A DNA stretch of 45,232 bases from Chitinophagales bacterium (GTDB lineage: Bacteria > Bacteroidota > Bacteroidia > Chitinophagales > LD1), in NCBI GenBank assembly GCA_025057415.1, contig JANWXI010000014.1, positions 1-45,232 on the forward strand, read 5' to 3'. Made by a program: the position numbers and the translations under genes. Below the pieces are notes generated by a model. It was not told the origin of the DNA and did no database searches. It worked only from the letters and a program-made list of their open reading frames with translations. Of this stretch, positions 6,375 to 16,060 are shown in pieces; within the stretch, counting starts at the first letter, position 1, and the number at the start of each line of letters is the position of its first letter.

Positions 6375-8801
6375 ATGAAACAGATACTGAAATTCTTTAT
6401 TTGGTGTTATGCGGTAATATTTTGCTCTCCGGGTATCGTGCATGCGCAGCAACCCGCTGCGGTCCCTGAAGTGAAACTTCGTTTTCTGAAACCCAAAAGC
6501 CATGATGAGGAGGATATACGGATTGAGCGCGACAGCATCCGGGTGTTGCGTTTAATGATTGCGGGCAATGTGTATCAAACCGAGCGACACATAAACTATT
6601 GTTTTGATGAAGCCGCCGGCCGTTACAACTTCCGGGACGTGTTGAAGTACATTCAGCCCATATTGGGTTTGGGCGATGTGACGATAGCTAACCTGAAAAC
6701 TTCATTTGGCGGAGATGAGCGAAATATGCACAGTGCACCGGATGAATTTGCCCTGGCGCTCAAATACTCGGGCATCAACGTACTGATGCATGCCAATATG
6801 CATGCGGCACACATAGATAAATCAACGCTCTCGCGCACCCGCGAACTGATTTACGATTTGGGCATGTACCATACCGGCGCATATGTGGATAACATGCAGC
6901 GGCTGGGAAATTTTCCGCTCATCATCAACAAAAAGGGATTTCGCATTGCCATTCTTAACTATGCCATTCTGCAGAACCGCCCCAGCATTTCGCGCAATTT
7001 TATCATCAACGAAGCAGACAAACTTTACATTGAGCGCGACTTGCGCATGGCGCGTATCAGTAACCCCGATTTTACAATTGTTTATTTTGACTGGGGTAAT
7101 AATCTTCAAAATATCCCCTCGGCAAGTCAGATAGAGTTAGCGCAGTACTGTTTTCAGCAGGGTGCAGATATGGTGGTGGGTACTCATCCTAATGCTCCCA
7201 TGCGCATCGATTACATCCCCTACTATAAAAATGGCTCCATCACAGACGGTATCGTGGCGTATTCGCTCGGAAACCTTATTGCCAGTAACGATGAGATTTA
7301 CAACCGAAACGGTTACGTGCTCGATATAGAGTTAGTGAAAAATAATTTCACCAACGAAACCCGCCTGGGCGAGTGGGGGGTAATTCCGGTTTACACACAT
7401 TATGATACCGTGATAGCCAAAGGCAAAATGAAATTTTTTTCTGTACCGTGTTCTTCGGTGGAGAGTGGTGAAATACTGCCCGATATGCCGTATATCGAAA
7501 AGCGGAGAGCGGTAAACAGCGCGTATAACATCCGGCAGTTAATGGGCGCTGCGGCTGATGAAATACAATACAACCTCAATGAAAATATCGCCAACAACGT
7601 AATGGAGACCATAGACCTTACCCATGCAGCCCTTAACAATCGTTACAGCCAAAAGCGAGAGAAAGATGTACCGCGAGGTAATCCTCCTGTATTACCTGTT
7701 GCAACGGTGGGCAGTAACAATCCGCCATCTCTGGCAGCGATTTACGGAAGCGATGCACCGGGTGCTGTTACCGGCACACCTTCAGCAACAACCGCTACAC
7801 AGTCCTCAACCTCTGGAGCAAATTCGCCATCTGCCGGCGTTCCGGTGTCGTCTGTAAATTCAACCGCGGTCACTTCCAGTGTACACGTTAACTCTTCGGT
7901 CTCAATGGCACACGTTGAGGGACCTTACTCATCCTCGTCCGGTTCAACGGTTTCATCAAAAGCAACTGAAGATACGCATACGGTAAAACATTTTTCACCT
8001 GCGGGGGATAGGGCTGCGAATGTGGCGCAAGATGCGCAAAACACAGTTGCGGAAAATCTCCGCCGCATTTACCCGGGTGAAGGTTACACATCGGAAGCTG
8101 GCGCAAATAAACATTCCAGTGAAAATTCTGTGGCGGGGGCACCTGTGCCCGTTTCACACAGCCAACTTGCTGACAATACTCAAAATCGCAGTAGCCGATA
8201 TGACTACCGATCAACTGCTACATCTGACAACACTTCAAAGTATTCTACAAGCGTCCAGGATACACGGAACCCCCAGTCAGCAAATCGCCCTGATAACTCA
8301 TCCCACGTCCATGCAGAAAATACGCGCACACACCAAAACACAAATGAAGGTCAATCGGCTACACGAAATGTTACTCATGAAAACAAACCAAATTCAGGGA
8401 CAGGTATCAATAAAGTAAACTCCGCTACTACTGACCCGGCAGACCGTGCAGAAAAAATTAATATAAATAAAGCTACTCCGGATGTTCTCGTTAATGATAA
8501 ACCCCTGTCTGTTGACCCGGGCATCAAAAAGATCAATGAGCTAAACGTAAAGTTAGTGGTGGATACATTTTACCGCATTCAGTTTTACGCACTGCAAAGA
8601 ATGATACCATTGGATACTAATTACTACACACATCTCAAGGGTTATGAGGTGATAGAGGAGGACGGTAAGTTTAAGTATCTGCTGGGAAAGTACCGCAGCT
8701 ATGAGGAGTGTGAGAGGTATTGGAAATCGCAGATACTTCCACGATACAAAGGAAGTTTCATCGTAAAATACGTTGATGGCAAACGCATCACCGAAAAATA
8801 A
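6375..8801 (+). CDS. CapA-fold (degenerate) secreted protein with C-terminal SPOR domain
   Basis: 808 aa in three parts. Residues 1-25 are a signal peptide ending near VHAQQ. Residues about 55-330 have the CapA/PgsA metallophosphatase layout, but the key motifs are altered: AGNVYQT (63-69) for the usual GD, NLKTS (106-110) for NLE, ANMHAAHID (140-148) for ANNHxxD, FDWGNN (238-243) for HWG, and GTHPNAP (269-275) for GxHPH. YSLGN (296-300) is intact. Residues about 430-700 are a Ser/Thr/Asn/Ala-rich disordered linker. Residues about 731-805 (YRIQFYALQ ... GKYRSYEECERY ... SFIVKYVDGKRI) look like a SPOR peptidoglycan-binding domain. I infer a non-catalytic periplasmic cell-wall protein. The ATG at 6375 is chosen over a TTG at 6363 because the signal peptide starts there. 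Confidence 0.85.
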   Translation: MKQILKFFIWCYAVIFCSPGIVHAQQPAAVPEVKLRFLKPKSHDEEDIRIERDSIRVLRLMIAGNVYQTERHINYCFDEAAGRYNFRDVLKYIQPILGLGDVTIANLKTSFGGDERNMHSAPDEFALALKYSGINVLMHANMHAAHIDKSTLSRTRELIYDLGMYHTGAYVDNMQRLGNFPLIINKKGFRIAILNYAILQNRPSISRNFIINEADKLYIERDLRMARISNPDFTIVYFDWGNNLQNIPSASQIELAQYCFQQGADMVVGTHPNAPMRIDYIPYYKNGSITDGIVAYSLGNLIASNDEIYNRNGYVLDIELVKNNFTNETRLGEWGVIPVYTHYDTVIAKGKMKFFSVPCSSVESGEILPDMPYIEKRRAVNSAYNIRQLMGAAADEIQYNLNENIANNVMETIDLTHAALNNRYSQKREKDVPRGNPPVLPVATVGSNNPPSLAAIYGSDAPGAVTGTPSATTATQSSTSGANSPSAGVPVSSVNSTAVTSSVHVNSSVSMAHVEGPYSSSSGSTVSSKATEDTHTVKHFSPAGDRAANVAQDAQNTVAENLRRIYPGEGYTSEAGANKHSSENSVAGAPVPVSHSQLADNTQNRSSRYDYRSTATSDNTSKYSTSVQDTRNPQSANRPDNSSHVHAENTRTHQNTNEGQSATRNVTHENKPNSGTGINKVNSATTDPADRAEKININKATPDVLVNDKPLSVDPGIKKINELNVKLVVDTFYRIQFYALQRMIPLDTNYYTHLKGYEVIEEDGKFKYLLGKYRSYEECERYWKSQILPRYKGSFIVKYVDGKRITEK

Positions 8802-8804
8802 ACC

Positions 8805-10067
8805 TTACTTGCGGGGTCTCACCCGTAAATGCACCAACTCTATCCGGGTGTGTGAGGCGCGAAGCACTTTTATGTGAAAATGATCTACATCTATAGTTGA
8901 GCCGGGTTCGGGGATGTCTTCCATAGCATGAATCAGGTAACCGCTCAACGTAGTGTATTCTCCTTGAGGGATGTCTAATTCATACTCATTGTTCAGATAG
9001 TCAACTTCCAGGCGTCCGCTGAAAATATACTCTGTTTCTGTCAGGCGTTTTTCCACTAATTCCTCCGTGTCGTGCTCATCCTCTATTTCACCAAAAATTT
9101 CTTCTATCAAATCTTCCAGCGTAATAATGCCGGCTGTGCCGCCATACTCATCAACCGCCCAGGCGATGTTTTTGCGCTCGCGAATGAATTGCAAAAGCAA
9201 ATCGCGAGCCGTCATGGTAACCGGTACTACCTGTATGGGGCGTATGAGAGAGCGGATGCTGTCTGACTGTTTCAGTAAATCGTGGTGATGTACGTAACCG
9301 AGTATATGGTCTATAGTTTCTTCATATACCAACAGGCGTGACAGCTTTGTTTCCACAAACATTTTTCGCAATTCCTCTATGGGCTCCCGTACATCTATGG
9401 CCTGTATTTCGGTGCGGGGCACCATGCAATTACGCACTTTAACATCTTTCAGGTAAAGCGCCTTTTCAAAAATCTCTGAGTTCAGATTATCGATCTCTTC
9501 CCCGTTTACCTCGTCTTGTATAGCTGTTTCTTTCACCAGATATTCCAAATCTGCTTTGGTAAATACGGGTTTTCCCTCTGTGGGTTCAATGCCGGTAGTG
9601 GTTCTGATGATGCGGTGCGCCAGGGTGTGAAAAAGCCCCGCCAGGGGTGAAAGCAACCAGTAAAACAACTGCACCGGATAGGCAAAAATCAACAGCGATT
9701 GATCGGAGTTTACGCGAAACAATATTTTAGGTATTAACTCGCCTAACAATAAAATGATGAAGGTGGTAATAACCGTTTGTGCCACTAACCATGTGATGGG
9801 GTTAGGATTGTCCACTCCTAACCGCTCTGGGGTGAAATAGCGCTCAGCTATCGTTCCAAACACGACCACACCAATATTCAACCCTACCAGCATAGCGCTG
9901 ATGAATCGCGAGGGATTGTTGTTGAAATTTGAGATAATACCCGCAGCCGTGCTGCCTTTTTCTTTGAGCAGCTCTATGCGCAGTTTATTAGCCGAGACAA
10001 AAGCAATTTCAATGCCCGAGAAAAATGCAATCCAAAGCAAAGCAAGCGCCAGACCGAGAAATTCCAT
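8805..10067 (-). CDS. CNNM/CorC (hemolysin C-like) membrane protein
   Basis: 420-aa member of the CNNM/CorC family of putative Mg2+/Co2+ transporters. The N-terminal half is the DUF21/CNNM transmembrane domain, starting LGLALALLWIAFFSGIEIAF. The middle is a CBS pair (VRNCMVPRTEIQAIDV; DEYGGTAGIITLEDLIEE). The C-terminus is the CorC_HlyC domain (IFSGRLEVDYLNNEY ... YTTLSGYLIH). The domain set and length are complete. In Bacteroidota relatives are often called gliding-motility GldE or hemolysin; nothing here allows a choice. The 3' end faces the CapA-like gene with only 3 nt between stop codons. Confidence 0.93.
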   Translation of the reverse strand: MEFLGLALALLWIAFFSGIEIAFVSANKLRIELLKEKGSTAAGIISNFNNNPSRFISAMLVGLNIGVVVFGTIAERYFTPERLGVDNPNPITWLVAQTVITTFIILLLGELIPKILFRVNSDQSLLIFAYPVQLFYWLLSPLAGLFHTLAHRIIRTTTGIEPTEGKPVFTKADLEYLVKETAIQDEVNGEEIDNLNSEIFEKALYLKDVKVRNCMVPRTEIQAIDVREPIEELRKMFVETKLSRLLVYEETIDHILGYVHHHDLLKQSDSIRSLIRPIQVVPVTMTARDLLLQFIRERKNIAWAVDEYGGTAGIITLEDLIEEIFGEIEDEHDTEELVEKRLTETEYIFSGRLEVDYLNNEYELDIPQGEYTTLSGYLIHAMEDIPEPGSTIDVDHFHIKVLRASHTRIELVHLRVRPRK

Positions 10068-10399
10068 GATGTACTTAACGCAAGTAAAAATAAACTTTTC
10101 CGGTTGTAAAGGATACTGCCGTTCTAAGAGGGTACACTACTTATTTGTGTTAGATATTGTTAACTGTCAATTACATAAATCGAAAAAGATAACCTAAGAA
10201 TACTTTGAATATCAAGCAAGAACCAACAAAATAAATCAATACACAGATCTGTTTATTGAACGCTGTCATCCTATTCAGTTATCCGCTATATCCGTAATAC
10301 GAAGAAACTTATCCATAAATGTTGTGTGTAATACAAAGTGCAAACAAACATGCAATATAATATGAAACATTATTTTAGCCCACCAATAACGTTGCTGTA
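10068..10399. other. AT-rich intergenic region between divergent genes
   Basis: About 330 nt separating the minus-strand CNNM gene from the plus-strand holin-like gene. It must carry both promoters. A TATTTTTA box lies on the minus strand about 20 nt before the CNNM start and TAACGTTG lies 5 nt before the plus-strand start. I see no conserved hairpin, ORF or RNA gene in the remainder. Confidence 0.5.
10387..10394 (+). promoter_or_regulatory. -7-like box (TAACGTTG), leaderless type
   Basis: One mismatch to TAnnTTTG; ends 5 nt before the ATG at 10400. Confidence 0.4.
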
Positions 10400-10801
10400 A
10401 TGAATTTTATCATTCGACTCATTTTGAATGCTATTGCGGTAGTGCTTACGGCTTTTTTGTTAAAAGACGGAGTGCACCTGGATGGTTTTGGCACAGCCGT
10501 AATACTGGCAGCGCTACTCGTGGTGTTGAACGTGAGTGTAAAACCTGTGCTGATTTTTTTGACCATCCCAGCTACAATCTTAACACTGGGACTCTTTCTG
10601 CTCGTCATTAATGCCATCATCATCTTAATAGCCGACTGGATTATCCCCTCGGGCTTTGAAGTAAAGAGTTTTTGGTGGGCGCTGCTCTTCAGTTTGGTAT
10701 TGTCACTGGTCAACAGCATTTTTGAGCGCCTAACGGTAAAAAAAGAACACCGGAGCGACTCTTTTCAGATTTATGACAAAGACGGTAAAAGGATAATATG
10801 A
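10400..10801 (+). CDS. Phage_holin_4_2 / YvlD-type membrane protein
   Basis: 133-aa protein with four hydrophobic segments and the family's conserved centre (LLVVLNVSVKPVLIFLTIP, then TLGLFLLVINAIIILIADWI) and a charged C-terminal tail. Despite the family name, such proteins are chromosomal envelope proteins in most bacteria, and no phage genes surround this one. Function unknown; possibly envelope stress. It stands alone with its own predicted promoter and precedes the M43 protease gene in the same direction. Confidence 0.88.
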   Translation: MNFIIRLILNAIAVVLTAFLLKDGVHLDGFGTAVILAALLVVLNVSVKPVLIFLTIPATILTLGLFLLVINAIIILIADWIIPSGFEVKSFWWALLFSLVLSLVNSIFERLTVKKEHRSDSFQIYDKDGKRII

Positions 10802-10840
10802 CTATCATCCACATCCGGAGTTTTCCTGCAACCCAAATCT

Positions 10841-10848
10841 TATATTTT
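10841..10848 (+). promoter_or_regulatory. -7-like box (TATATTTT) upstream of the M43 protease
   Basis: One mismatch to TAnnTTTG, 35 nt before the ATG at 10884. A T-rich tract (TTTT) at 10821 sits at about the right distance for a -33 element. Confidence 0.4.
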
Positions 10849-10883
10849 CGCCTCTATCATGGTGGAGAATTAATGCTGATGTG

Positions 10884-12932
10884 ATGCGATACATATTACC
10901 TTGCGTTTCATTTTTCTTAAGTTTTTTGCTCAGTGCTCAACCTCATGAGCACTGCGCCTTCGACCGGTTTGTGCGTGAATACCTTCAGCAACACCCTGAT
11001 GCACTCAGCCGATGGGAAAAACATCACGAAAGCGTACGCGAATACTTAAACAATACCCCCGATGGCCAACGCTCCACTATCATTAAAATTCCCGTGGTAT
11101 TTCATGTTATTCATAGCGGTGAAGCAATAGGCGTGGGCAAAAACATCTCCCAGGCGCAAATTGAATCGCAAATTGAAGTGCTGAACGAATGTTATCGTAA
11201 GCGCAATGCCGACACTGCGCTGGTACCCTCTTGGTTCAAAGACCGAATTGCCGATGTGGGCATAGAGTTTTGTTTAGCCCAGTACGCGCCTAACGGCACA
11301 CCCACCACGGGCATTACCCGTCATCAGTTTAACAACACCAATAACTTTGATACAAATATCAAACCGCTCACACAATGGGACCACACGCGTTATTTAAACA
11401 TATGGACTACGGTACTTAACAATACTATACTCGGCTATGCTACTCCGCCGGGGCTTTTTCCCAACAATCAGGATGGTGTGGTAATTGACTATCGCTATGT
11501 AGGCAGAGCGCCCGCTAACCCGTTTAATACCAATTACAAGCTCGGAAAAACTGCTGTACACGAGGTGGGGCACTGGCTCGGATTGTTCCACACGTTTCAG
11601 GATAGCTGCGCCGGTAATACACCCGCCACTTGTGCTTTAGCCGGTGATCGGATATGCGATACGCCCCCCACCAAAGAAGCCAACTACGGTTCCCCCAGCT
11701 TAACGCAAAACACCTGCATCGAAACACCCGTAGATGAGTACGATATGTGGATGAATTATATGGATTACACAGATGATGAGAACTTATACATGTTTACACT
11801 CGGCCAGCGTGATGTAATGCGTGCCACTTTGTTTACAACGCGGCTCTCCATTCAAAGCAGTTTATCCTGCACCGATACATTCAATACTTTCACGGTTAGC
11901 GGACGTGTGGTGGACGCTGCAAACACCAACGTAGGCATCCCGAATGCCAAAGTACTTTTTGATGGTGTAAGCGACTTTGAAACCACTGCCGATGCAAACG
12001 GTTACTTTACCATCAACGGGTTGTATGAGGGCCATTACGACATCATTGCCGGTAAATGGGGCTGCCGTACTTCGGCTTACGGAATCAATCAGCACGTAAC
12101 CCCCCAAAGCGGATTTTTCACTATACCGCTTAAAACCAAACACTACTATGATGATTTTACCTTTAACTTTAACTGGAATACTTCCACTACTGCCAGCAAT
12201 GGCTTATGGACACGCGCCACACCCATCGGCACCACCTGGAACGGAGAACCAGCTAATCCGTCTGCAGATGTACCAGACGACTACTCAACCCGTTGTTTTG
12301 TGACCGGAAATGCAGCGGGCCCGCCGGCTACAGCCAATGTAGATAACGGCTCTGTAATACTTATATCCCCCTCGTTTGACTTAACCGGATTTAACAACCC
12401 ATACATACGCTACCGGCGCTGGTTTTTCAGCGGCTCGCAAAATGGCAATACGCCTGACGACCAAATGGTCATTCGCCTCAACAACGGTTCTTCAAATGTC
12501 ATATTAGAAGCCGTAACCGCCAGCGAAAATCAATGGGTGAAAAAAGAGTTTCGCGTAAGTGATTACATCCCCATTACCAACAATATGCGCATTACGATAG
12601 AAGTGAGTGACCTCAGCAGCGGAAATTCCAATCTCGTTGAGGGAGGTTTTGATGTGTTTGAGGCGTTGAATGAGAGCGCCTTGCCCGCTGAAGATATAAC
12701 TATAGAGAATGACGTTGAAATATATCCTAACCCCACCGCCGGTAAGGTTTATCTGCACATGGATGCGAAGCCAGATTATCCTTTCTTCGTTTATGATATT
12801 TACGGACGTGAAGTATTCAAATCATATACTACCGGTAACAATACGGAGGTTGATCTAACACCTTTTCCCCAGGGCATTTACCTGCTCCAAACAGGTGCCG
12901 TTAAAAAAATACTAAAAATTGTACGGCAATAA
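10884..12932 (+). CDS. Secreted M43 (pappalysin-type) metalloprotease with T9SS type A domain
   Basis: 682-aa secreted zinc protease. Signal peptide 1-18 (FFLSFLLSAQ). The catalytic site is HEVGHWLGLFH (His226, Glu227, His230, His236) with a Met-turn-like WMNYMDYTDD further on, as in cytophagalysin/pappalysin family M43. Around residues 330-400 a carboxypeptidase-regulatory-like beta-sandwich follows (SGRVVDAANTNVGIPNAK), then a jelly-roll-like region, and the last 75 residues are a type A T9SS sorting domain (VEIYPNPTAGKVYL ... QGIYLLQTG ... KILKIV). Expected to be exported across the outer membrane and cell-surface bound or released. The ATG at 10884 is preferred over the GTG one codon earlier. 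Confidence 0.93.
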   Translation: MRYILPCVSFFLSFLLSAQPHEHCAFDRFVREYLQQHPDALSRWEKHHESVREYLNNTPDGQRSTIIKIPVVFHVIHSGEAIGVGKNISQAQIESQIEVLNECYRKRNADTALVPSWFKDRIADVGIEFCLAQYAPNGTPTTGITRHQFNNTNNFDTNIKPLTQWDHTRYLNIWTTVLNNTILGYATPPGLFPNNQDGVVIDYRYVGRAPANPFNTNYKLGKTAVHEVGHWLGLFHTFQDSCAGNTPATCALAGDRICDTPPTKEANYGSPSLTQNTCIETPVDEYDMWMNYMDYTDDENLYMFTLGQRDVMRATLFTTRLSIQSSLSCTDTFNTFTVSGRVVDAANTNVGIPNAKVLFDGVSDFETTADANGYFTINGLYEGHYDIIAGKWGCRTSAYGINQHVTPQSGFFTIPLKTKHYYDDFTFNFNWNTSTTASNGLWTRATPIGTTWNGEPANPSADVPDDYSTRCFVTGNAAGPPATANVDNGSVILISPSFDLTGFNNPYIRYRRWFFSGSQNGNTPDDQMVIRLNNGSSNVILEAVTASENQWVKKEFRVSDYIPITNNMRITIEVSDLSSGNSNLVEGGFDVFEALNESALPAEDITIENDVEIYPNPTAGKVYLHMDAKPDYPFFVYDIYGREVFKSYTTGNNTEVDLTPFPQGIYLLQTGAVKKILKIVRQ

Positions 12933-13005
12933 TTAAACCGGCGTATTTGATTGCATTCTAATAATTTACCTAAAACACAAATTGAGTTTCGTAAAAAAGA
13001 ATTAT

Positions 13006-13536
13006 ATGAGAAAAATAATATGTGCGCTTGCATTAACCCTTTTACTATCTTCCTGCAGAAATCTTGTTCCATACACAGATGCCATGCGTAAACAACATGG
13101 CTGGGATGAATCACAATTGAAGAAAATTCAGTTCTATGTATCTGAGGATATTATTCTGCGGCGCGAATTGACGCAGGGTACAACCGAAATCGTCAGTGGT
13201 AAAATAAAAAAAGTAAACGGTAAACGGATCGAAGAAATCATTATACGGCAGGGCACTCCCGGTGTGCTGACCGATATGCCCAAAGAAAACAAAATGCTGG
13301 TGAGTTTTGAGATTGATGATAGTCACTACTTAAGTTTTGGTGTAAACCCTAACATGGGCGACAAATACGTACTATTGGCGAGCGAATGGGATAACGGTAG
13401 CGGCAAAGTGCATTATCACAACAAAGTATATTACACAAATCCCGACAGCCGCTTTGCATTTTTACTCGTGGACTTACGCAGAATTCAGAAAATGAAAATC
13501 AAACAACGCGTGGCAAGCGGGCGGAGGGTAAATTAG
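13006..13536 (+). CDS. Small lipoprotein of unknown function
   Basis: 176 aa starting at the ATG at 13006 (MRKIICALALTLLLSSC), a classic lipoprotein signal with Cys17. A TTG start 8 codons upstream would only lengthen the charged end of the signal. The mature part is beta-rich with segments such as KKIQFYVSEDIILRREL and KMLVSFEIDDSHYLSFGV and a basic C-terminus. It looks like a small surface lipoprotein of the kind frequent in Bacteroidota. I do not recognise a named family. It follows the M43 protease by 73 nt and faces the helical-protein gene. Confidence 0.8.
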   Translation: MRKIICALALTLLLSSCRNLVPYTDAMRKQHGWDESQLKKIQFYVSEDIILRRELTQGTTEIVSGKIKKVNGKRIEEIIIRQGTPGVLTDMPKENKMLVSFEIDDSHYLSFGVNPNMGDKYVLLASEWDNGSGKVHYHNKVYYTNPDSRFAFLLVDLRRIQKMKIKQRVASGRRVN

Positions 13537-13603
13537 AGAAAGCGAGCTTTGTGTTAGCCGTTGCAAACTGGTCTCAAACTATTTTTATTATCCCCTGAAA
13601 TAA

Positions 13604-15151
13604 TCAAGCAGTAATTTTGCGCTCAATGGGAAGCTCAAACTGACGAAAATATTCTTCCATAATTCTCTTTGACTTGTAAAAGGCAGGATTACTGCATGCC
13701 CGCTCGTAGTTGAGGGCGAGTTTACGCACGTATTGTTTGCGGCCGGTGCTGAGCCATTGCGAAAGGTAATATATTGTATGAATGTCTAAATCGTTGTCAT
13801 CGAAGACGGGTCTTCCGCGAATAATCTTAATGTAGCGTTTGTACGTCTCGTTACATTTAGCATAATTTTTCAATGCGAAATAACCCAGCATCAATACAGC
13901 AAAAATACTATCTAAACTACCCAACAGGTTCACCTGCTGATACTGAGTAAGCAGCGCCTCCAGTTCTTCAGTGCTTCGCTGTATGGAAGTACCTCCCTGG
14001 AGTGCCAGTAGTGTCGCATATAACATACGCAGGGCAATGCGATCGTTCGTTAAAAATTTTGCATCGGGCAGGTTGTTCATTAAGGTATTGCAGCGCGATA
14101 GTAATTCATCAAGTTCACGCTTATGAGATAAAGAGAGAATAACCTGATAATCAGGGCGGTGCAGATAATGGTGGTACTCCGATAGCAAATAAGTAGTGCG
14201 AATAGTGATGATGAACATCTCGGGTATGTTCGGATAATATTTCCAATAGCGGATTCGGGAATAATGACGGGTTAATTCATTGAGCTGTTTTTTGCCCTCT
14301 GCAGTATTAAGGTCAGTTAAGCTGGAGTTTAATTTCATAAACCCGACGCTGGTCTTGAGATCCAGCAAGTAAGGAAAGATTACGTAAGCGTGATTATGCA
14401 GCTCGCGCTCCAGCTCACGTATGTACGTTAGGGTTGTTTTGTTTGAAAAGTCCATGCGATTGTGGTAATATGCCTCATATATGAGTGCATAATTAGCCAG
14501 CGCACGTATTACGGCTTTAGGGTGAGTAAGAAACTGTCGCACATATTCTTTTTTCTCTTCAAATTCGGACGCAAAACGATTCCGCAAGGTAATATTGAAT
14601 ACGGTGCGGGAAATGTAAATAAGCTGATTGACAATGCGTTCATATTCTAAGGTTTGAAATAAACGATTGTTCCATTTTATACCGCTGTTTGTATCTTTGA
14701 AAAGGTATGCCTGCTGTACAGCGTATTTAAGACAAGCGATGAGGGTCTGAAAATCCTCGATTTTTTCAGCTACTTCTATAAGCATCTCCGCCAGAAAAAC
14801 AGCTTCGGCAATTTTTCCTTGATTGGTGAGGTGCTGTATGCGGACTACATTGCACATCAGATAGCTTGGATAGTGTATAGCCAGGTATCCTGACTGGCGA
14901 AACGTATGTGCGCACAATTGATTAAAGTTCTGACGGTGCTGCCGGTCATAAGAACCATACACTGCGGTGCATAACTCTTCGTGGCGGTGAAACATCGGCA
15001 AACCCTGCCGTATCGTTCGCAGCAATTTAACAGACATGGCAGATCCATTCTCATGTAAGTAGGTTAACATAAATTGAAAATGCTCTTCGCTGAGCAATGC
15101 CACCCACTTTTGAATAAACAGTAATTCGGTATGCGAAACCGGGTTAAACAT
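13604..15151 (-). CDS. Uncharacterised all-helical (TPR-like) protein
   Basis: 515 aa, no signal peptide and no membrane segment. Nearly the whole chain reads as amphipathic helices with repeated alanine/tyrosine-rich pairs (ALANYALIYEAYYH, IFAVLMLGYFALKNYAKC), suggesting a TPR-like or other alpha-solenoid scaffold. The N-terminal 45 residues (WVALLSEEHFQFMLTYLHEN ...) look like a separate helical cap. I recognise no catalytic motif or named family. It is transcribed after the enoyl-CoA hydratase gene with an 85-nt gap. Likely a cytosolic protein-interaction protein, but this rests on sequence appearance only. Confidence 0.75.
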   Translation of the reverse strand: MFNPVSHTELLFIQKWVALLSEEHFQFMLTYLHENGSAMSVKLLRTIRQGLPMFHRHEELCTAVYGSYDRQHRQNFNQLCAHTFRQSGYLAIHYPSYLMCNVVRIQHLTNQGKIAEAVFLAEMLIEVAEKIEDFQTLIACLKYAVQQAYLFKDTNSGIKWNNRLFQTLEYERIVNQLIYISRTVFNITLRNRFASEFEEKKEYVRQFLTHPKAVIRALANYALIYEAYYHNRMDFSNKTTLTYIRELERELHNHAYVIFPYLLDLKTSVGFMKLNSSLTDLNTAEGKKQLNELTRHYSRIRYWKYYPNIPEMFIITIRTTYLLSEYHHYLHRPDYQVILSLSHKRELDELLSRCNTLMNNLPDAKFLTNDRIALRMLYATLLALQGGTSIQRSTEELEALLTQYQQVNLLGSLDSIFAVLMLGYFALKNYAKCNETYKRYIKIIRGRPVFDDNDLDIHTIYYLSQWLSTGRKQYVRKLALNYERACSNPAFYKSKRIMEEYFRQFELPIERKITA

Positions 15152-15236
15152 GCAGGTATTGCTTGTTCGACATCTAATCTATACAATTTTTGTATATACA
15201 ACAAATCGCAGCGGCCAACAGTATTGCTGCGACGGA

Positions 15237-16019
15237 TTATTTTCCCTTGAAGACCGCCGGGCGTTTTTCAATAAATGCCCTCACCCCTTCAGCATAGTCC
15301 TCGCTGCGCCCGGCTATTTCCTGTCCGTAATATTCCTGGGTGAGCATCTCGGTGAGCGAAGCAGTATAGGCCTTGTTGAGTAGTTTTTTAGTTAATGCAT
15401 ACGCTTTGGTAGGGCCTTGTGCATAACGGTTGGCAAGTTCGGCAACGGCAGCATCCAACGTATCGGGTGGCACTACCTGATAAACGATGCCCCATTGCTG
15501 AGCTTCCGCAGCGCTGATGCGTGTGGTGAGCGTAATCCACTCAAATGCTTTTTGGTAACCCACCAGCCGGGGTAAGAAGAAGGATGAGCCAGAATCGGGT
15601 ACCAGGCCTACATTGGCAAACACTTCAATCAAGGTGGCATTCTCCGCAGCGATGATAATATCACAGGCAAGCGCCAGCGATGCGCCGGCTCCTGCTGCCA
15701 CACCGTTTAAACGACAAATAACGGGTTTAGGCATTTCGCGAATAGCGAGTATCATGGGGTTGTATCTGCGCAAAACACTATCGCCCAAACTGCGCTTGCC
15801 CACCTCGCCTTTAATATCTTTCAGATCTTGCCCGCTGCAAAATGCCTTGCCCGCGCCGGTGATTACTACCACCCGGACGGCTTCGTCTTTCCCTGCTTTC
15901 TTCAGAGCGTCAATAAACTCTGCGCTTAACTCTTCATTAAACGAGTTAAAAACTTCCGGACGGTTCAGCGTAATGGTGCAAATACCGTTTTCCGTATTAT
16001 ATAATACCGTGTTATACAT
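15237..16019 (-). CDS. Enoyl-CoA hydratase/isomerase, PaaG-like
   Basis: 260-aa crotonase-fold protein. Oxyanion-hole segments are CSGQDLKDIKG (near 62) and NGVAAGAGASLALACD (near 105-120). VGLVPDSGSSFFLPR (about 137-151) carries the Asp seen in PaaG-type isomerases in place of the Glu of ordinary enoyl-CoA hydratases, which supports 2-(1,2-epoxyphenyl)acetyl-CoA isomerase/PaaG or a related delta3-delta2 isomerase. The length is normal. The rest of the phenylacetate (paa) set is absent from the window, so a role in general fatty-acyl-CoA metabolism is also possible. Confidence 0.88.
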   Translation of the reverse strand: MYNTVLYNTENGICTITLNRPEVFNSFNEELSAEFIDALKKAGKDEAVRVVVITGAGKAFCSGQDLKDIKGEVGKRSLGDSVLRRYNPMILAIREMPKPVICRLNGVAAGAGASLALACDIIIAAENATLIEVFANVGLVPDSGSSFFLPRLVGYQKAFEWITLTTRISAAEAQQWGIVYQVVPPDTLDAAVAELANRYAQGPTKAYALTKKLLNKAYTASLTEMLTQEYYGQEIAGRSEDYAEGVRAFIEKRPAVFKGK

Positions 16020-16060
16020 ATCGTTTCAGATTTGCAGCGAATGTAGGAAAGGAAACGAAA

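Noticed and set aside
10400-10801. Phage holin as evidence for a prophage
   Set aside because: The family name is historical. No integrase, capsid or lysis genes surround it, and the protein looks like a chromosomal YvlD-type membrane protein.
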